Shown here one piece after another: positions 10,946 to 18,167 of a stretch of 64,000 nucleotides of DNA (position 1 is its first letter; the number at the start of each line of letters is the position of its first letter). The notes under the pieces were generated by a model. It was not told the DNA's origin and searched no databases. It saw nothing but the letters and a program-made list of their open reading frames with translations. The translations under genes were made by a program, and so were the position numbers. Origin of the DNA: JBHFEI01 sp041928815 (lineage in GTDB: Bacteria > Pseudomonadota > Alphaproteobacteria > Rhizobiales > Rhizobiaceae); NCBI RefSeq assembly GCF_041928815.1, contig NZ_JBHFEI010000004.1, positions 186,001 through 250,000 of the forward strand, in the 5' to 3' direction.

Positions 10946-11779
10946 ATGGTTGCCGATACTGTTATTGTCTCCCTTACCACAATCGATTCCAGAATCGGAC
11001 ATGTTGGAAAGGTATTGAAAAGCATTTATGAGCAGTCATTTTCACCAAGGAAAATTTTTCTAAATATATCTGAAGATTCTTTCATGTTGGATAAGGGGAT
11101 AGATAAAAATTCTCTTCCCGATGATCTGATCGACATGCAGAATCATGGCATGATCGAGATAAATTTTACCAGGAACATTGGGCCTTATCGAAAAATATTC
11201 GATGCGCAGAGACTGTATGGGGGATCCTTCAGATATATCGTGACCGCCGATGATGACGTTGTTTATCCGCGCGACTGGCTGAAAGGGCTGGTCGAGGCTG
11301 CGGCCGGCGGAGGACACGCAATCACGGCGTACCGGTGCCGCGCCATGATCACCGCGAATGGTGGCCTCGCCCCCTACAACAAATGGCCGATGATCCGGGA
11401 CGAGAATACAGGTTTCGGTGATGTTCCGCTTGCGCAAAGACCACTCTTCACGTTTGCGACCGGACGAGGCGGGATCCTTTACTCCACCGATATTTTCTCG
11501 GATCTCGACCTGCTCGAGACGCTGCGGCAGCAGGCGCCCGCACAGGATGACGTCGTGCTGAAATTCATCAGCATGTCGCAGGGCGTGCCCGTGCACCGCG
11601 TTCCGATGGCCGAGGCTGGCACACGGGGCCGCGAGTTTCCCACTCTCCTGATTGAAGGAGAGGAGTCCGCCGGTCTCTTCAATCAGATCAATATTTCCGG
11701 GGGGAATGACGCCGCGATCGGCCGGGTTGTCGAAAAGTTGCGCGAGCTGACGGGGTTCGACTACAGGGACCTTCTTTAG
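10946..11779 (+). CDS. GT-A-type glycosyltransferase with AT-rich 5' half
   Basis: A 277-residue putative sugar transferase without signal peptide. The opening VIVSLTTIDSRIGHVGKVLK and IYEQSFSPRKIFLNIS match family-2-like transferases that build surface polysaccharides, and the metal/nucleotide-sugar motif appears as TADDDVVYP. ATG at 10946 is chosen because GAGGAAAGG precedes it; an in-frame GTG at 10925 is upstream. Composition is striking: bases 10981-11220 are 37% GC by hand count (88 of 240), with AT-ending codons including ATA, while the 3' half looks like the rest of the chromosome. That suggests a transferred or recombined segment. Acceptor and donor sugars are unknown. Confidence 0.7.
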   Translation: MVADTVIVSLTTIDSRIGHVGKVLKSIYEQSFSPRKIFLNISEDSFMLDKGIDKNSLPDDLIDMQNHGMIEINFTRNIGPYRKIFDAQRLYGGSFRYIVTADDDVVYPRDWLKGLVEAAAGGGHAITAYRCRAMITANGGLAPYNKWPMIRDENTGFGDVPLAQRPLFTFATGRGGILYSTDIFSDLDLLETLRQQAPAQDDVVLKFISMSQGVPVHRVPMAEAGTRGREFPTLLIEGEESAGLFNQINISGGNDAAIGRVVEKLRELTGFDYRDLL

Positions 11780-11808
11780 GCGGCGCGAGGCGCGGACGGC
11801 CCGGTGCG

Positions 11809-12897
11809 TTACCCGAGAAGGAAGGATTTCATCTTCTTCCGGAACGCCTCTGTGTTGACCCTCGGTGCGATGTCACGCAAGGACGCCGCCAGGGTCTGCG
11901 GAGTGACGTCGCCGGTTCGGTAGGATTGCACGAACAGCTTCGCCACATAGGCATTCGCCACCACGCTCTGGAGTTCACGCACCTGCATCGCCACGTCCGT
12001 ATCCGCGCTCACGGAGCGGCGAAGCGTATCCATGACAGCATGAAAATCGTCTTCCTTGCCGGCGCCGTGATAGTGATCGAAGACCGCTAGGAGGACCTGC
12101 GCCAGGCTGACATTCAACCCGTAGGTCAGGCGGAACGGGGTCTGGTTCCGGACCGCCGAGACGACCCTGCCTGCCTCCCTCTTGAAGGCGTTCACGTCGT
12201 TCGAATGGATGTGAACATGCGTCATCGCCATCGCCAGGGAGATCTGCATCTGGATCGGGTCCTGCCGGATTGACGCTCCGAACGGAACCAGCGCCTCCAT
12301 CGACCGGATATCGTGAAGCTTTTCTCTCACATAGGTGAGCAGCGACGTGTCCGACAGTTCCACGGCCTTGTAGGCGAGGATGACGAAGCAGTTTATGGCA
12401 TAGCAGGCCATATCGGGATTGACGGCTTGCAGTTCGCCCAATCTCTCGAGATTGTTCCGGGCCACGATTGCCGTGGTGAACGAATCAATATTTCTCCTGC
12501 TCTGATACGTGAAAAAAGACTCGAATTCGGATTCATCGAAGACGGTCATGTATTCGAGGGAAACATTTCTTGAATAAAATGGAACGGCCTCCGATGTGTT
12601 GAGCGTCAGTCGAATATGTCGAACCGTCTTCCATTCGGTTATGGGGATGGATATTGAATACAGGTTGCCGTATGTCGCCAGGTGTTTGCGGGTCGGTGTG
12701 TAGCAGTTGTTGATGACCCTCTGCACTTCGCCCTGAGGATTGGCAACTTCCTCGAATTCGGCGTCCATGACGGAACCGTCGACACGCTCGATGCTGACAC
12801 CCAGACATTCAGATGGAAAAGCGTGGCGGCCGAAGATGACAACGAAGGCGTCCCGCGCCCTGGCCACGCCGGCAGCGATGAATTTCACGTCGGTCAT
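11809..12897 (-). CDS. Unknown protein, 362 aa, probable beta N-domain plus helical C-domain
   Basis: I do not recognise this family. The first 130 or so residues alternate polar and hydrophobic residues as in beta structure and include SIPITEWKTVRHIRLTLNTS. The rest looks like a bundle of amphipathic helices and may be a TPR-like scaffold. There is no signal peptide, membrane segment or obvious catalytic motif. It is convergent with the adjacent glycosyltransferase (29 bases between stops) and lies next to a DUF6492 gene, so a role in surface glycan synthesis or its control is a guess from context only. The 5' part (12481-12660) is about 42% GC, low for the window. ATG at 12897. Confidence 0.65.
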   Translation of the reverse strand: MTDVKFIAAGVARARDAFVVIFGRHAFPSECLGVSIERVDGSVMDAEFEEVANPQGEVQRVINNCYTPTRKHLATYGNLYSISIPITEWKTVRHIRLTLNTSEAVPFYSRNVSLEYMTVFDESEFESFFTYQSRRNIDSFTTAIVARNNLERLGELQAVNPDMACYAINCFVILAYKAVELSDTSLLTYVREKLHDIRSMEALVPFGASIRQDPIQMQISLAMAMTHVHIHSNDVNAFKREAGRVVSAVRNQTPFRLTYGLNVSLAQVLLAVFDHYHGAGKEDDFHAVMDTLRRSVSADTDVAMQVRELQSVVANAYVAKLFVQSYRTGDVTPQTLAASLRDIAPRVNTEAFRKKMKSFLLG

Positions 12898-13162
12898 TGT
12901 CCCACTCGCATTTCAATCACGACGCATGGCGGGTCGTCGCAAGCACCCTGCAATGCAATCCTTACGGGTTTTGACGGCCTCAGTGCTCGACAACAAGGCC
13001 GGATCGGACATGCCTTCGAGCGCACCCGAAAAGGCAAGGCCAAATTCCGCGCCATACCTTCACTTTCCCACGGCGCCGTCAAGCTGTGCTCCGTGCTGCA
13101 TCGAAGGAGCGTCTTACTCAACCGCCGTGATGCCCATCTGCAAAGACCGGCAGGGCGCACCG

Positions 13163-14038
13163 TCAGACCACCGCCGTCGCCGCCCTGATATCCGCGATGC
13201 TGTGGCCGATGAAGGACTGGATCTGCAGGGCGATCTGGTTCGGGGCCATGTCGGCGACGAAGCGGCGCAGGCCGGAGAGGTTGCGGTCGTAGCTGTCCTC
13301 GAACCAGAGCGAATGGCAGAGCGCCTGCGGCATGGCGACGTGGCCTTCGCCGCCGAGGACCTCGTCGACGAAGCGGCCGTAGATGATGCATTCCGAGAAG
13401 GCGCGCGTGCCGATCATCGCCTTGACCCAGTGCCGCCCGTGGCGCGCCTCGATATGGTCGAGGAGCCGGCGGCAGGTGTCCGTCCGCCACGGGATCAGCG
13501 AACTGATATAGTCGGTGGCCGGCAGGCGGGCGGGCGGCAGACCGAGCAGCCTTTCGCTGTGCTTCAGCCATTTCAGATGATCCGAACGGATATCCTCGTC
13601 GATCGCGCCGGGCCGGCGATAGAAGGCCAGCCTTTCCCCCTGCCAGAGCGTCGCGGGATCGAAGTCGCGGATGAGCACGACATCCGAATCGACGGTCAGC
13701 ATCGCCGTCTCGCCGATCTGCCGGGCGAGCGCCATCCGGCGCAGCTGCTGCACGTGCCAGCCGCGCAGCGGCGGTGAGAAGGGGCTCAGCCACACCTGGC
13801 GGCGCATCAGTGCCGTCGGATCCGGCAAGGCGACGAGCCAGGACGGCAGCAGGTCACGTTCGTCGATGATCCGGCGACGGGCGCCCTCGAGCGCGCGAAA
13901 CAATGCCAAGTCGCGACCAGACACAAGAATATAATGGATGAAATCACCCATTACGTGTCGATCTATGCTTTCGCACAGAAGTCTGCAGCGCTCGAAATCG
14001 TTGACATAGGAGGCGGTGACGATCGCCGTCTTGTGCAT
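13163..14038 (-). CDS. DUF6492 family protein, putative glycosyltransferase
   Basis: A 291-residue soluble protein resembling the DUF6492 group of putative sugar transferases. The start, KTAIVTASYVNDFERCRLL, and the motif MLTVDSDVVLIRDFD (a DxD-type metal site near residue 118) fit a GT-A fold. ATG at 14038 has GGAGAT 7 bases upstream. The gene is divergent from the L,D-transpeptidase, and the 258-base region between them holds three CtrA boxes; the nearest is only 20 bases before this ATG, where bound CtrA could activate or block it. Biochemical function is inferred. Confidence 0.7.
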   Translation of the reverse strand: MHKTAIVTASYVNDFERCRLLCESIDRHVMGDFIHYILVSGRDLALFRALEGARRRIIDERDLLPSWLVALPDPTALMRRQVWLSPFSPPLRGWHVQQLRRMALARQIGETAMLTVDSDVVLIRDFDPATLWQGERLAFYRRPGAIDEDIRSDHLKWLKHSERLLGLPPARLPATDYISSLIPWRTDTCRRLLDHIEARHGRHWVKAMIGTRAFSECIIYGRFVDEVLGGEGHVAMPQALCHSLWFEDSYDRNLSGLRRFVADMAPNQIALQIQSFIGHSIADIRAATAVV

Positions 14039-14057
14039 AATTTGATCTCCGAAAAAT

Positions 14058-14072
14058 TTAACAAATTTTTAA
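14058..14072. promoter_or_regulatory. CtrA box 1 (TTAA-N7-TTAA)
   Basis: TTAACAAATTTTTAA is a perfect match to the 4-7-4 spacing of the cell-cycle regulator CtrA, 20 bases upstream of the DUF6492 start. The spacer is AT-rich, so this is the least specific of the three sites in this gap, and its value comes from sitting in a cluster. Confidence 0.55.
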
Positions 14073-14132
14073 CCGTTCTGTTTTCTCATTAATAAATATG
14101 GTGAACGGAATTATTTTGCCACAGGAATGAAT

Positions 14133-14147
14133 TTAACCTTTCATTAA
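14133..14147. promoter_or_regulatory. CtrA box 2 (TTAACC-N5-TTAA)
   Basis: TTAACCTTTCATTAA is a perfect TTAA-N7-TTAA including the favoured CC after the first half, with a third TTAA at 14150-14153. It lies midway between the divergent DUF6492 and L,D-transpeptidase genes. Confidence 0.65.
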
Positions 14148-14229
14148 GGTTAACGGGAAGCCATCGCGTCTCTGTCGAAACGCCGCCGGCTTCATTCGGC
14201 GCGCGATCGTAAATCGCGACAGGCGGTCT

Positions 14230-14244
14230 TTAACCGTCCGTTAA
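14230..14244. promoter_or_regulatory. CtrA box 3 (TTAACC-N5-TTAACC)
   Basis: TTAACCGTCCGTTAA followed by CC is the extended Caulobacter-type CtrA consensus. It ends 52 bases before the L,D-transpeptidase ATG, a position suited to activation from around the -35 region. Confidence 0.7.
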
Positions 14245-14296
14245 CCATAAATTCCTAGCGTGGGCGCCATGATTTGATCACGTTGGGGACACATTC

Positions 14297-14914
14297 ATGT
14301 CGATATCGCGCCGGGGCCTGCTCGTCGGCTTTTCCGCTCTTCTCGCCGGCTGCTCGACGAACGCGCCGAATCATGTCGCCAATTACGGCCCTCGGCCGGA
14401 CGAGAGGTTTCCGCTGAAGGCGGTGCCGCTCGAAAAGATCAAGCCCGAACTGCGTCGCCAGGAGGTCGCCTACGACACCAGCGAGGCGCCGGGCACGATC
14501 GTCGTAGATACGCCCGAGCGCCGGCTCTACTATGTGCTCGGAAACGGCAGGGCGCTGCGCTATGGCGTCGGCGTCGGCCGCAACGGCTATGCGCTGGCCG
14601 GCACGGCCTATATCGGCCGCAAGGCGGAATGGCCGAGCTGGACGCCGACGGACAACATGATCCGCCGCGATCCGCAGAAGAACCTGAAATATGCCGGCGG
14701 CCTGCCCGGCGGGCCGAACAATCCCCTCGGCGCGCGGGCGATCTATCTCTATCGCGGCGGCAACGACACGATGTTCCGCATCCACGGCACCAACCAGCCC
14801 CAGTCGATCGGCCTTGCCATGTCATCGGGATGCGTGCGCATGATGAACCACGACGTCATCGACCTTTACGAGCGGGTCGAGCCGGGCGGCAGGGTGGTCG
14901 TGCTGCAGGCCTGA
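14297..14914 (+). CDS. L,D-transpeptidase lipoprotein (YkuD domain)
   Basis: Cell-wall enzyme of 205 residues that makes 3-3 peptidoglycan crosslinks or attaches proteins to peptidoglycan. An Arg-containing n-region and lipobox LLAGC (Cys19) predict an exported lipoprotein. The YkuD domain spans about 65-204, with the catalytic motif HGTNQPQSIG (His163) and SSGCVRM (nucleophile Cys179). In Hyphomicrobiales, enzymes of this class support polar growth. The promoter region carries a perfect CtrA box 52 bases before the ATG, suggesting cell-cycle timing. Its stop is 4 bases from the stop of the convergent DoxX gene. Confidence 0.9.
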   Translation: MSISRRGLLVGFSALLAGCSTNAPNHVANYGPRPDERFPLKAVPLEKIKPELRRQEVAYDTSEAPGTIVVDTPERRLYYVLGNGRALRYGVGVGRNGYALAGTAYIGRKAEWPSWTPTDNMIRRDPQKNLKYAGGLPGGPNNPLGARAIYLYRGGNDTMFRIHGTNQPQSIGLAMSSGCVRMMNHDVIDLYERVEPGGRVVVLQA

Positions 14915-14918
14915 ACGG

Positions 14919-15314
14919 TCAGCGCCGCGTCTTCCAGGCGACGACCATCAGCGCGCCAATCACCGTGATGTGCTCCATCACGACATAGAATTCGAGCGTG
15001 CGCATCGGCTCCTCCATCGCCCAGAAACCATGGGCGATCGGGATCGTCAGCGCGGTGAACACGCCGAGCGCGCCGGCGCCGAGCCATGTGTGCCGGTCCG
15101 CGATGATCAGGGCAGAGCCGCCGATCTGCACGACGATCGTGGCGATGGCGAAGAGCGCCGCCGGCTGCAGGCCGAAATGGGCCATCTCGCCGAGCGCGCC
15201 GTTGAAATCGATGAGCTTGGCAAGGCCGCTGGCCCAGAACATGTAGGTGAGGACGACGCGCGCCAGGAGGCCGAACCAGCGCGCGTTGACGATCGTCTCG
15301 ATGATGGCCGGCAT
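14919..15314 (-). CDS. DoxX family membrane protein
   Basis: A 131-residue protein with four hydrophobic helices, typical of the DoxX family of small membrane proteins linked in other bacteria to redox or oxidative-stress functions. It starts MPAIIETIVNARWFGLLARV and contains YMFWASGLAKLIDF, matching the family's first helices. ATG at 15314 has GGGGGA just upstream; an in-frame upstream extension is not conserved-looking. It is convergent with the L,D-transpeptidase with a 4-base gap. No partner gene is evident, so the role is unspecified. Confidence 0.8.
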   Translation of the reverse strand: MPAIIETIVNARWFGLLARVVLTYMFWASGLAKLIDFNGALGEMAHFGLQPAALFAIATIVVQIGGSALIIADRHTWLGAGALGVFTALTIPIAHGFWAMEEPMRTLEFYVVMEHITVIGALMVVAWKTRR

Positions 15315-15530
15315 GCAATCCCCCGATTCGCCCGCGTGAAGACGGTGGACTGTCCCACGCGGGCAAGGCGCGTTCAATGGCCACGCGGCGGCGGAAGGGC
15401 CACGGGTTCACCAAGGGGCTTCGGCCTGCCACGCTTGGCCTTCCGGGCGGCCGGGGTCAACGAAAGCCCGCGTCGTCTGCCGCTCCGGCGGCTCGCCGCC
15501 GGAAGCATGCCGTGAACCGGCCGATGGGCC

Positions 15531-16544
15531 TCAGAAGCCTTCGAGGACGACCTTGCCCTTCATCCGCCCGGTCTCGACCAGCGCATGCGCCGTCTTCAGG
15601 TTGGCGGCGTTGATGGTGCCGACGGTCTCGGTCAGCGTCGTGCGCAGCTTTCCGGCATCGACCAGGCGCGACACCTCGTTCAGCAACCTGTGCTGCTCCT
15701 CCATGTCCGGCGTCTTGAACACCGGCCGCGTGAACATCAGTTCCCAGTGCACGGAGACCGCCTTGCTCTTGAACGGCATGATGTCGAGCACCTTCGGGTC
15801 GTCGATCAGAGCGAAACGGCCCTGCGGCGCGATCAGCCTTACGATCGCATCGAGGTGGCTCGCGGTGTTGGTGGTCGAGAAGACGAAGCCGGGCGCGCCG
15901 AGCGCCAGCGCGGCGATCTCGGCGTCGAGCGGCTTGGCGTGGTCGATCACCTGATGGGCGCCGAGCTCTTGCGCCCAGGCTTTCGTCTCCGGCCGCGAGG
16001 CGGTGGCGATCACGGTCAGGCTCGTCAGGGTCCGGGCGAGCTGGACGGCGATCGAGCCGACGCCGCCGGCGCCGCCGACGATCAGTACGGCATTGTGCGC
16101 GCCCGGAACCGGCGTCTCGACATGCAGCCGGTCGAACAGCGCTTCCCAGGCGGTGATCGCCGTCAGCGGCAGGGCGGCGCTCGCGGCAAAGCCGAGCGAG
16201 GCGGGCTTGCGCCCGACGATGCGCTCGTCGACGAGCTGGAATTCGGCGTTGCTGCCCTGCCGGTCGATCGATCCGGCATAGAAGACTTCGTCGCCGGGCT
16301 TGAACAGCCGGACGTCCGGCCCGGTGGCGACGACGACGCCGGCCGCGTCGAAGCCCAGCACGCGCACCTCCCCTTCCGGCGGCGTCGCGCGGGCGCGCAC
16401 CTTCACGTCGACGGGGTTCACCGAGACGGCCCGAACCTCGACCAGAAGGTCGCGCCCTGTCGGCGTGGGCGTCGGCAGGTCGACATCGATCAGCGAGGTT
16501 TCGGCCTCGATCGGCTGGGGAGAGCGAAATCCGACGGCGCGCAT
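15531..16544 (-). CDS. Zinc-type alcohol dehydrogenase-like / quinone oxidoreductase (MDR superfamily)
   Basis: A 337-residue NADPH-dependent medium-chain reductase. It has an N-terminal GroES-like domain (VNPVDVKVR), the Rossmann motif VGGAGGVGSIAVQLA, and no Cys ligands for catalytic zinc, so it belongs with the zinc-free quinone reductase group. The likely reaction is two-electron reduction of quinones or reactive enones. ATG at 16544 is chosen because AAAGGA sits 7 bases upstream; a second in-frame ATG at 16571 has a poorer site. It is divergent from an HxlR regulator, a common arrangement for quinone-inducible reductases. Confidence 0.85.
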   Translation of the reverse strand: MRAVGFRSPQPIEAETSLIDVDLPTPTPTGRDLLVEVRAVSVNPVDVKVRARATPPEGEVRVLGFDAAGVVVATGPDVRLFKPGDEVFYAGSIDRQGSNAEFQLVDERIVGRKPASLGFAASAALPLTAITAWEALFDRLHVETPVPGAHNAVLIVGGAGGVGSIAVQLARTLTSLTVIATASRPETKAWAQELGAHQVIDHAKPLDAEIAALALGAPGFVFSTTNTASHLDAIVRLIAPQGRFALIDDPKVLDIMPFKSKAVSVHWELMFTRPVFKTPDMEEQHRLLNEVSRLVDAGKLRTTLTETVGTINAANLKTAHALVETGRMKGKVVLEGF

Positions 16545-16677
16545 GGCAAAATCCTTTGTCTCAGAGGTCATGGAACGGTCAGGCGCCTTCAGGCGTCCTC
16601 TCGCCCTAGATGCGGCTTATTGCTATGATGCGCAAGAATGCACAAATTTGGCCTATAGTGTCGAAAAGGATACCGTG

Positions 16678-17088
16678 ATGTCGCGTCCGCGCTCGAAGCT
16701 GACCCAGAGTTTTCCCGGCTGCGCCGTCGAGGCGACGCTGAGCCTGATGGACGGCAAGTGGAAGGGCGTCATCCTCTACCACCTTTTCCAGGGCGGCACG
16801 CTGAGGTTCAGCGACCTGAGGCGGCGTCTGCCGAATGTGACGCAGCGCATGCTGACCAAGCAGCTGCGCGAGCTCGAGGGGTGCGGCGTCATCGCGCGCA
16901 CGGTGTTTCCTGTCGTGCCGCCGCGCGTCGACTACGCGCTGACGCCGCTCGGCCTCAGCCTGCAGCCGGTGGTCGCGGCGCTGAAGTCCTGGGGCGACGC
17001 GCATTCGGTCTGCGAGGACGGGGCGCTGCGCTTCGTCACCGTGCGGGCGCCGAAGCCGGAGGAGCAGCCGCTGCGCCGTTCTGCCTAG
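16678..17088 (+). CDS. HxlR family transcriptional regulator
   Basis: A 136-residue winged-helix DNA-binding protein. The family signature is clear: SFPGCAVEATLSLMDGKW, FSDLRRRLPNVTQRMLTKQL and DYALTPLGLSL. Cys15 is the residue that HxlR/YodB-type sensors use to detect quinones or electrophiles. The gene is divergent from a quinone reductase across about 130 bases, so it most likely represses that gene and itself. Inside the gap an AT-rich run and a TATAGT hexamer (16654-16659) could be its -10. ATG at 16678 has AAAAGGA 8 bases upstream. The effector is inferred from family and context. Confidence 0.88.
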   Translation: MSRPRSKLTQSFPGCAVEATLSLMDGKWKGVILYHLFQGGTLRFSDLRRRLPNVTQRMLTKQLRELEGCGVIARTVFPVVPPRVDYALTPLGLSLQPVVAALKSWGDAHSVCEDGALRFVTVRAPKPEEQPLRRSA

Positions 17089-17155
17089 GCTTCCGCGCGC
17101 TTTCTAAAGCACCATCTGGAAACCCGCCGACGGCTCCCTATCTCCGTCATCGACA

Positions 17156-17193
17156 CCTGTCGCTGCGACAGGCCGCCGGCATGGGCCGGCGGC
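17156..17193. repeat. Two adjoining perfect stem-loops before the lipid kinase gene
   Basis: CCTGTCG/CGACAGG (17156-17162 and 17166-17172) adjoins GCCGCCGGC/GCCGGCGGC (17172-17180 and 17185-17193). They lie between hxlR and the lipid kinase start at 17218. There is no T-tract, so they may reduce readthrough or shape the kinase leader RNA. Confidence 0.4.
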
Positions 17194-17217
17194 TCTACCG
17201 GAGTCGATCGAGACCCC

Positions 17218-18165
17218 ATGAAGATCAAAGCCATTTTCAATCGCGACGGCGGCACGTTTCGCACGACCGACATGGCCGCCTACGAGGCGCGGGTCGAGCA
17301 GGTCTTCCGCGATGCCGGCCATGACATCGACGCCGAGGTCGTTTCGGGCGACGAGATGCAGGCGGCGCTGGAGCGCGCCGCAGGCCGCGATGACCTCGAT
17401 GCGATGATCGCCGGCGGCGGGGACGGCACCATCTCTGCCGCCGCCGGCCTCGCCTGGAAGAGCGGCATGCCGCTCGGCATCGTGCCCGCCGGCACGATGA
17501 ACCTCTTCGCCCGCTCGCTGAAGCTGCCGCTCGACATCGTCGAGGTGCTCGACGTGCTCGCCCACGGGCGGATCATCGACGCCGACATCGGCAGCGCCGA
17601 CGGCCGGGCCTTCGTCCACCAGTTCTCGACCGGGCTGCACGCGCGCATGGTGCGCTATCGCAACTCGCTGAGCTATGCCTCGCGGATCGGCAAGATCTCC
17701 GCCAGCGTGCGGGCCGCCATCGCCGTCATCCTCAACCCGCCGCAATTCGACGTGGACATCGATGTCGACGGCGTGCGCGAGCGCCGGCGCATCTCGGCGA
17801 TCTCCGTCTCCAACAATCCCTTCGGCCGCGACACGCTGATGTATGCCGACGACGTCACCAGCGGGCGCCTCGGCTTCTACACCGCCCCGCCGCTGACCCC
17901 CTTCGGCGTCGCCAGGCTCTCGGTCGATATCCTGCGCGGCAAGTTCCGCGACAGCCCCGTCATCACCGAGATGAGCGGCAGCACCGTGGCGCTTCATTTT
18001 CCGAAGGTCTATGGCCGGATCAACTGCGTCATCGACGGCGAACTTCTGCCGCTCGACCGGCGGGTGACGCTGCGCATCCATCCGGGGGAACTGAAGCTGC
18101 TGGTCGGCGCGCAGGCTCCGCCCCCGACACCGGTCGAGGATGCTCAGGCGACGTCCGGCGCCTGA
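17218..18165 (+). CDS. Diacylglycerol kinase-like lipid kinase
   Basis: A 315-residue soluble kinase of the DAGK catalytic family (YegS/DgkB-like) that phosphorylates a lipid alcohol with ATP. The nucleotide-binding motif GGGDGT lies at 66-71, followed by PLGIVPAGTMNLFARSL, the usual GTxNDFAR region in variant form (MNLFAR instead of NDFAR). The C-terminal beta domain ends with INCVIDGELL, the family DGE motif. The substrate is not predictable. The last 22 bases overlap the convergent glycosyltransferase gene, and both stop codons lie in one stem-loop. ATG at 17218. Confidence 0.85.
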   Translation: MKIKAIFNRDGGTFRTTDMAAYEARVEQVFRDAGHDIDAEVVSGDEMQAALERAAGRDDLDAMIAGGGDGTISAAAGLAWKSGMPLGIVPAGTMNLFARSLKLPLDIVEVLDVLAHGRIIDADIGSADGRAFVHQFSTGLHARMVRYRNSLSYASRIGKISASVRAAIAVILNPPQFDVDIDVDGVRERRRISAISVSNNPFGRDTLMYADDVTSGRLGFYTAPPLTPFGVARLSVDILRGKFRDSPVITEMSGSTVALHFPKVYGRINCVIDGELLPLDRRVTLRIHPGELKLLVGAQAPPPTPVEDAQATSGA

Positions 18166-18167
18166 GC
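18142..18167. terminator. Shared stem-loop holding both stop codons of overlapping convergent genes
   Basis: GCTCAGGCG (18142-18150) and CGCCTGAGC (18159-18167) are exact complements with an 8-base loop. One arm contains the stop of the minus-strand glycosyltransferase (TCA, 18144-18146), the other the stop of the lipid kinase (TGA, 18163-18165). There is no T-tract, so bidirectional termination is only suggested. Confidence 0.4.

Noticed and set aside
10985..10998. CGATTC-CA-GAATCG inverted repeat with two GANTC (CcrM) sites
   Set aside because: It lies inside coding sequence of the glycosyltransferase and is too short to mean more than chance.
12894..13793. Long minus-strand frame overlapping the DUF6492 gene
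   Set aside because: It is an out-of-frame shadow of that gene; its extension through 12898-13162 has no start signals.
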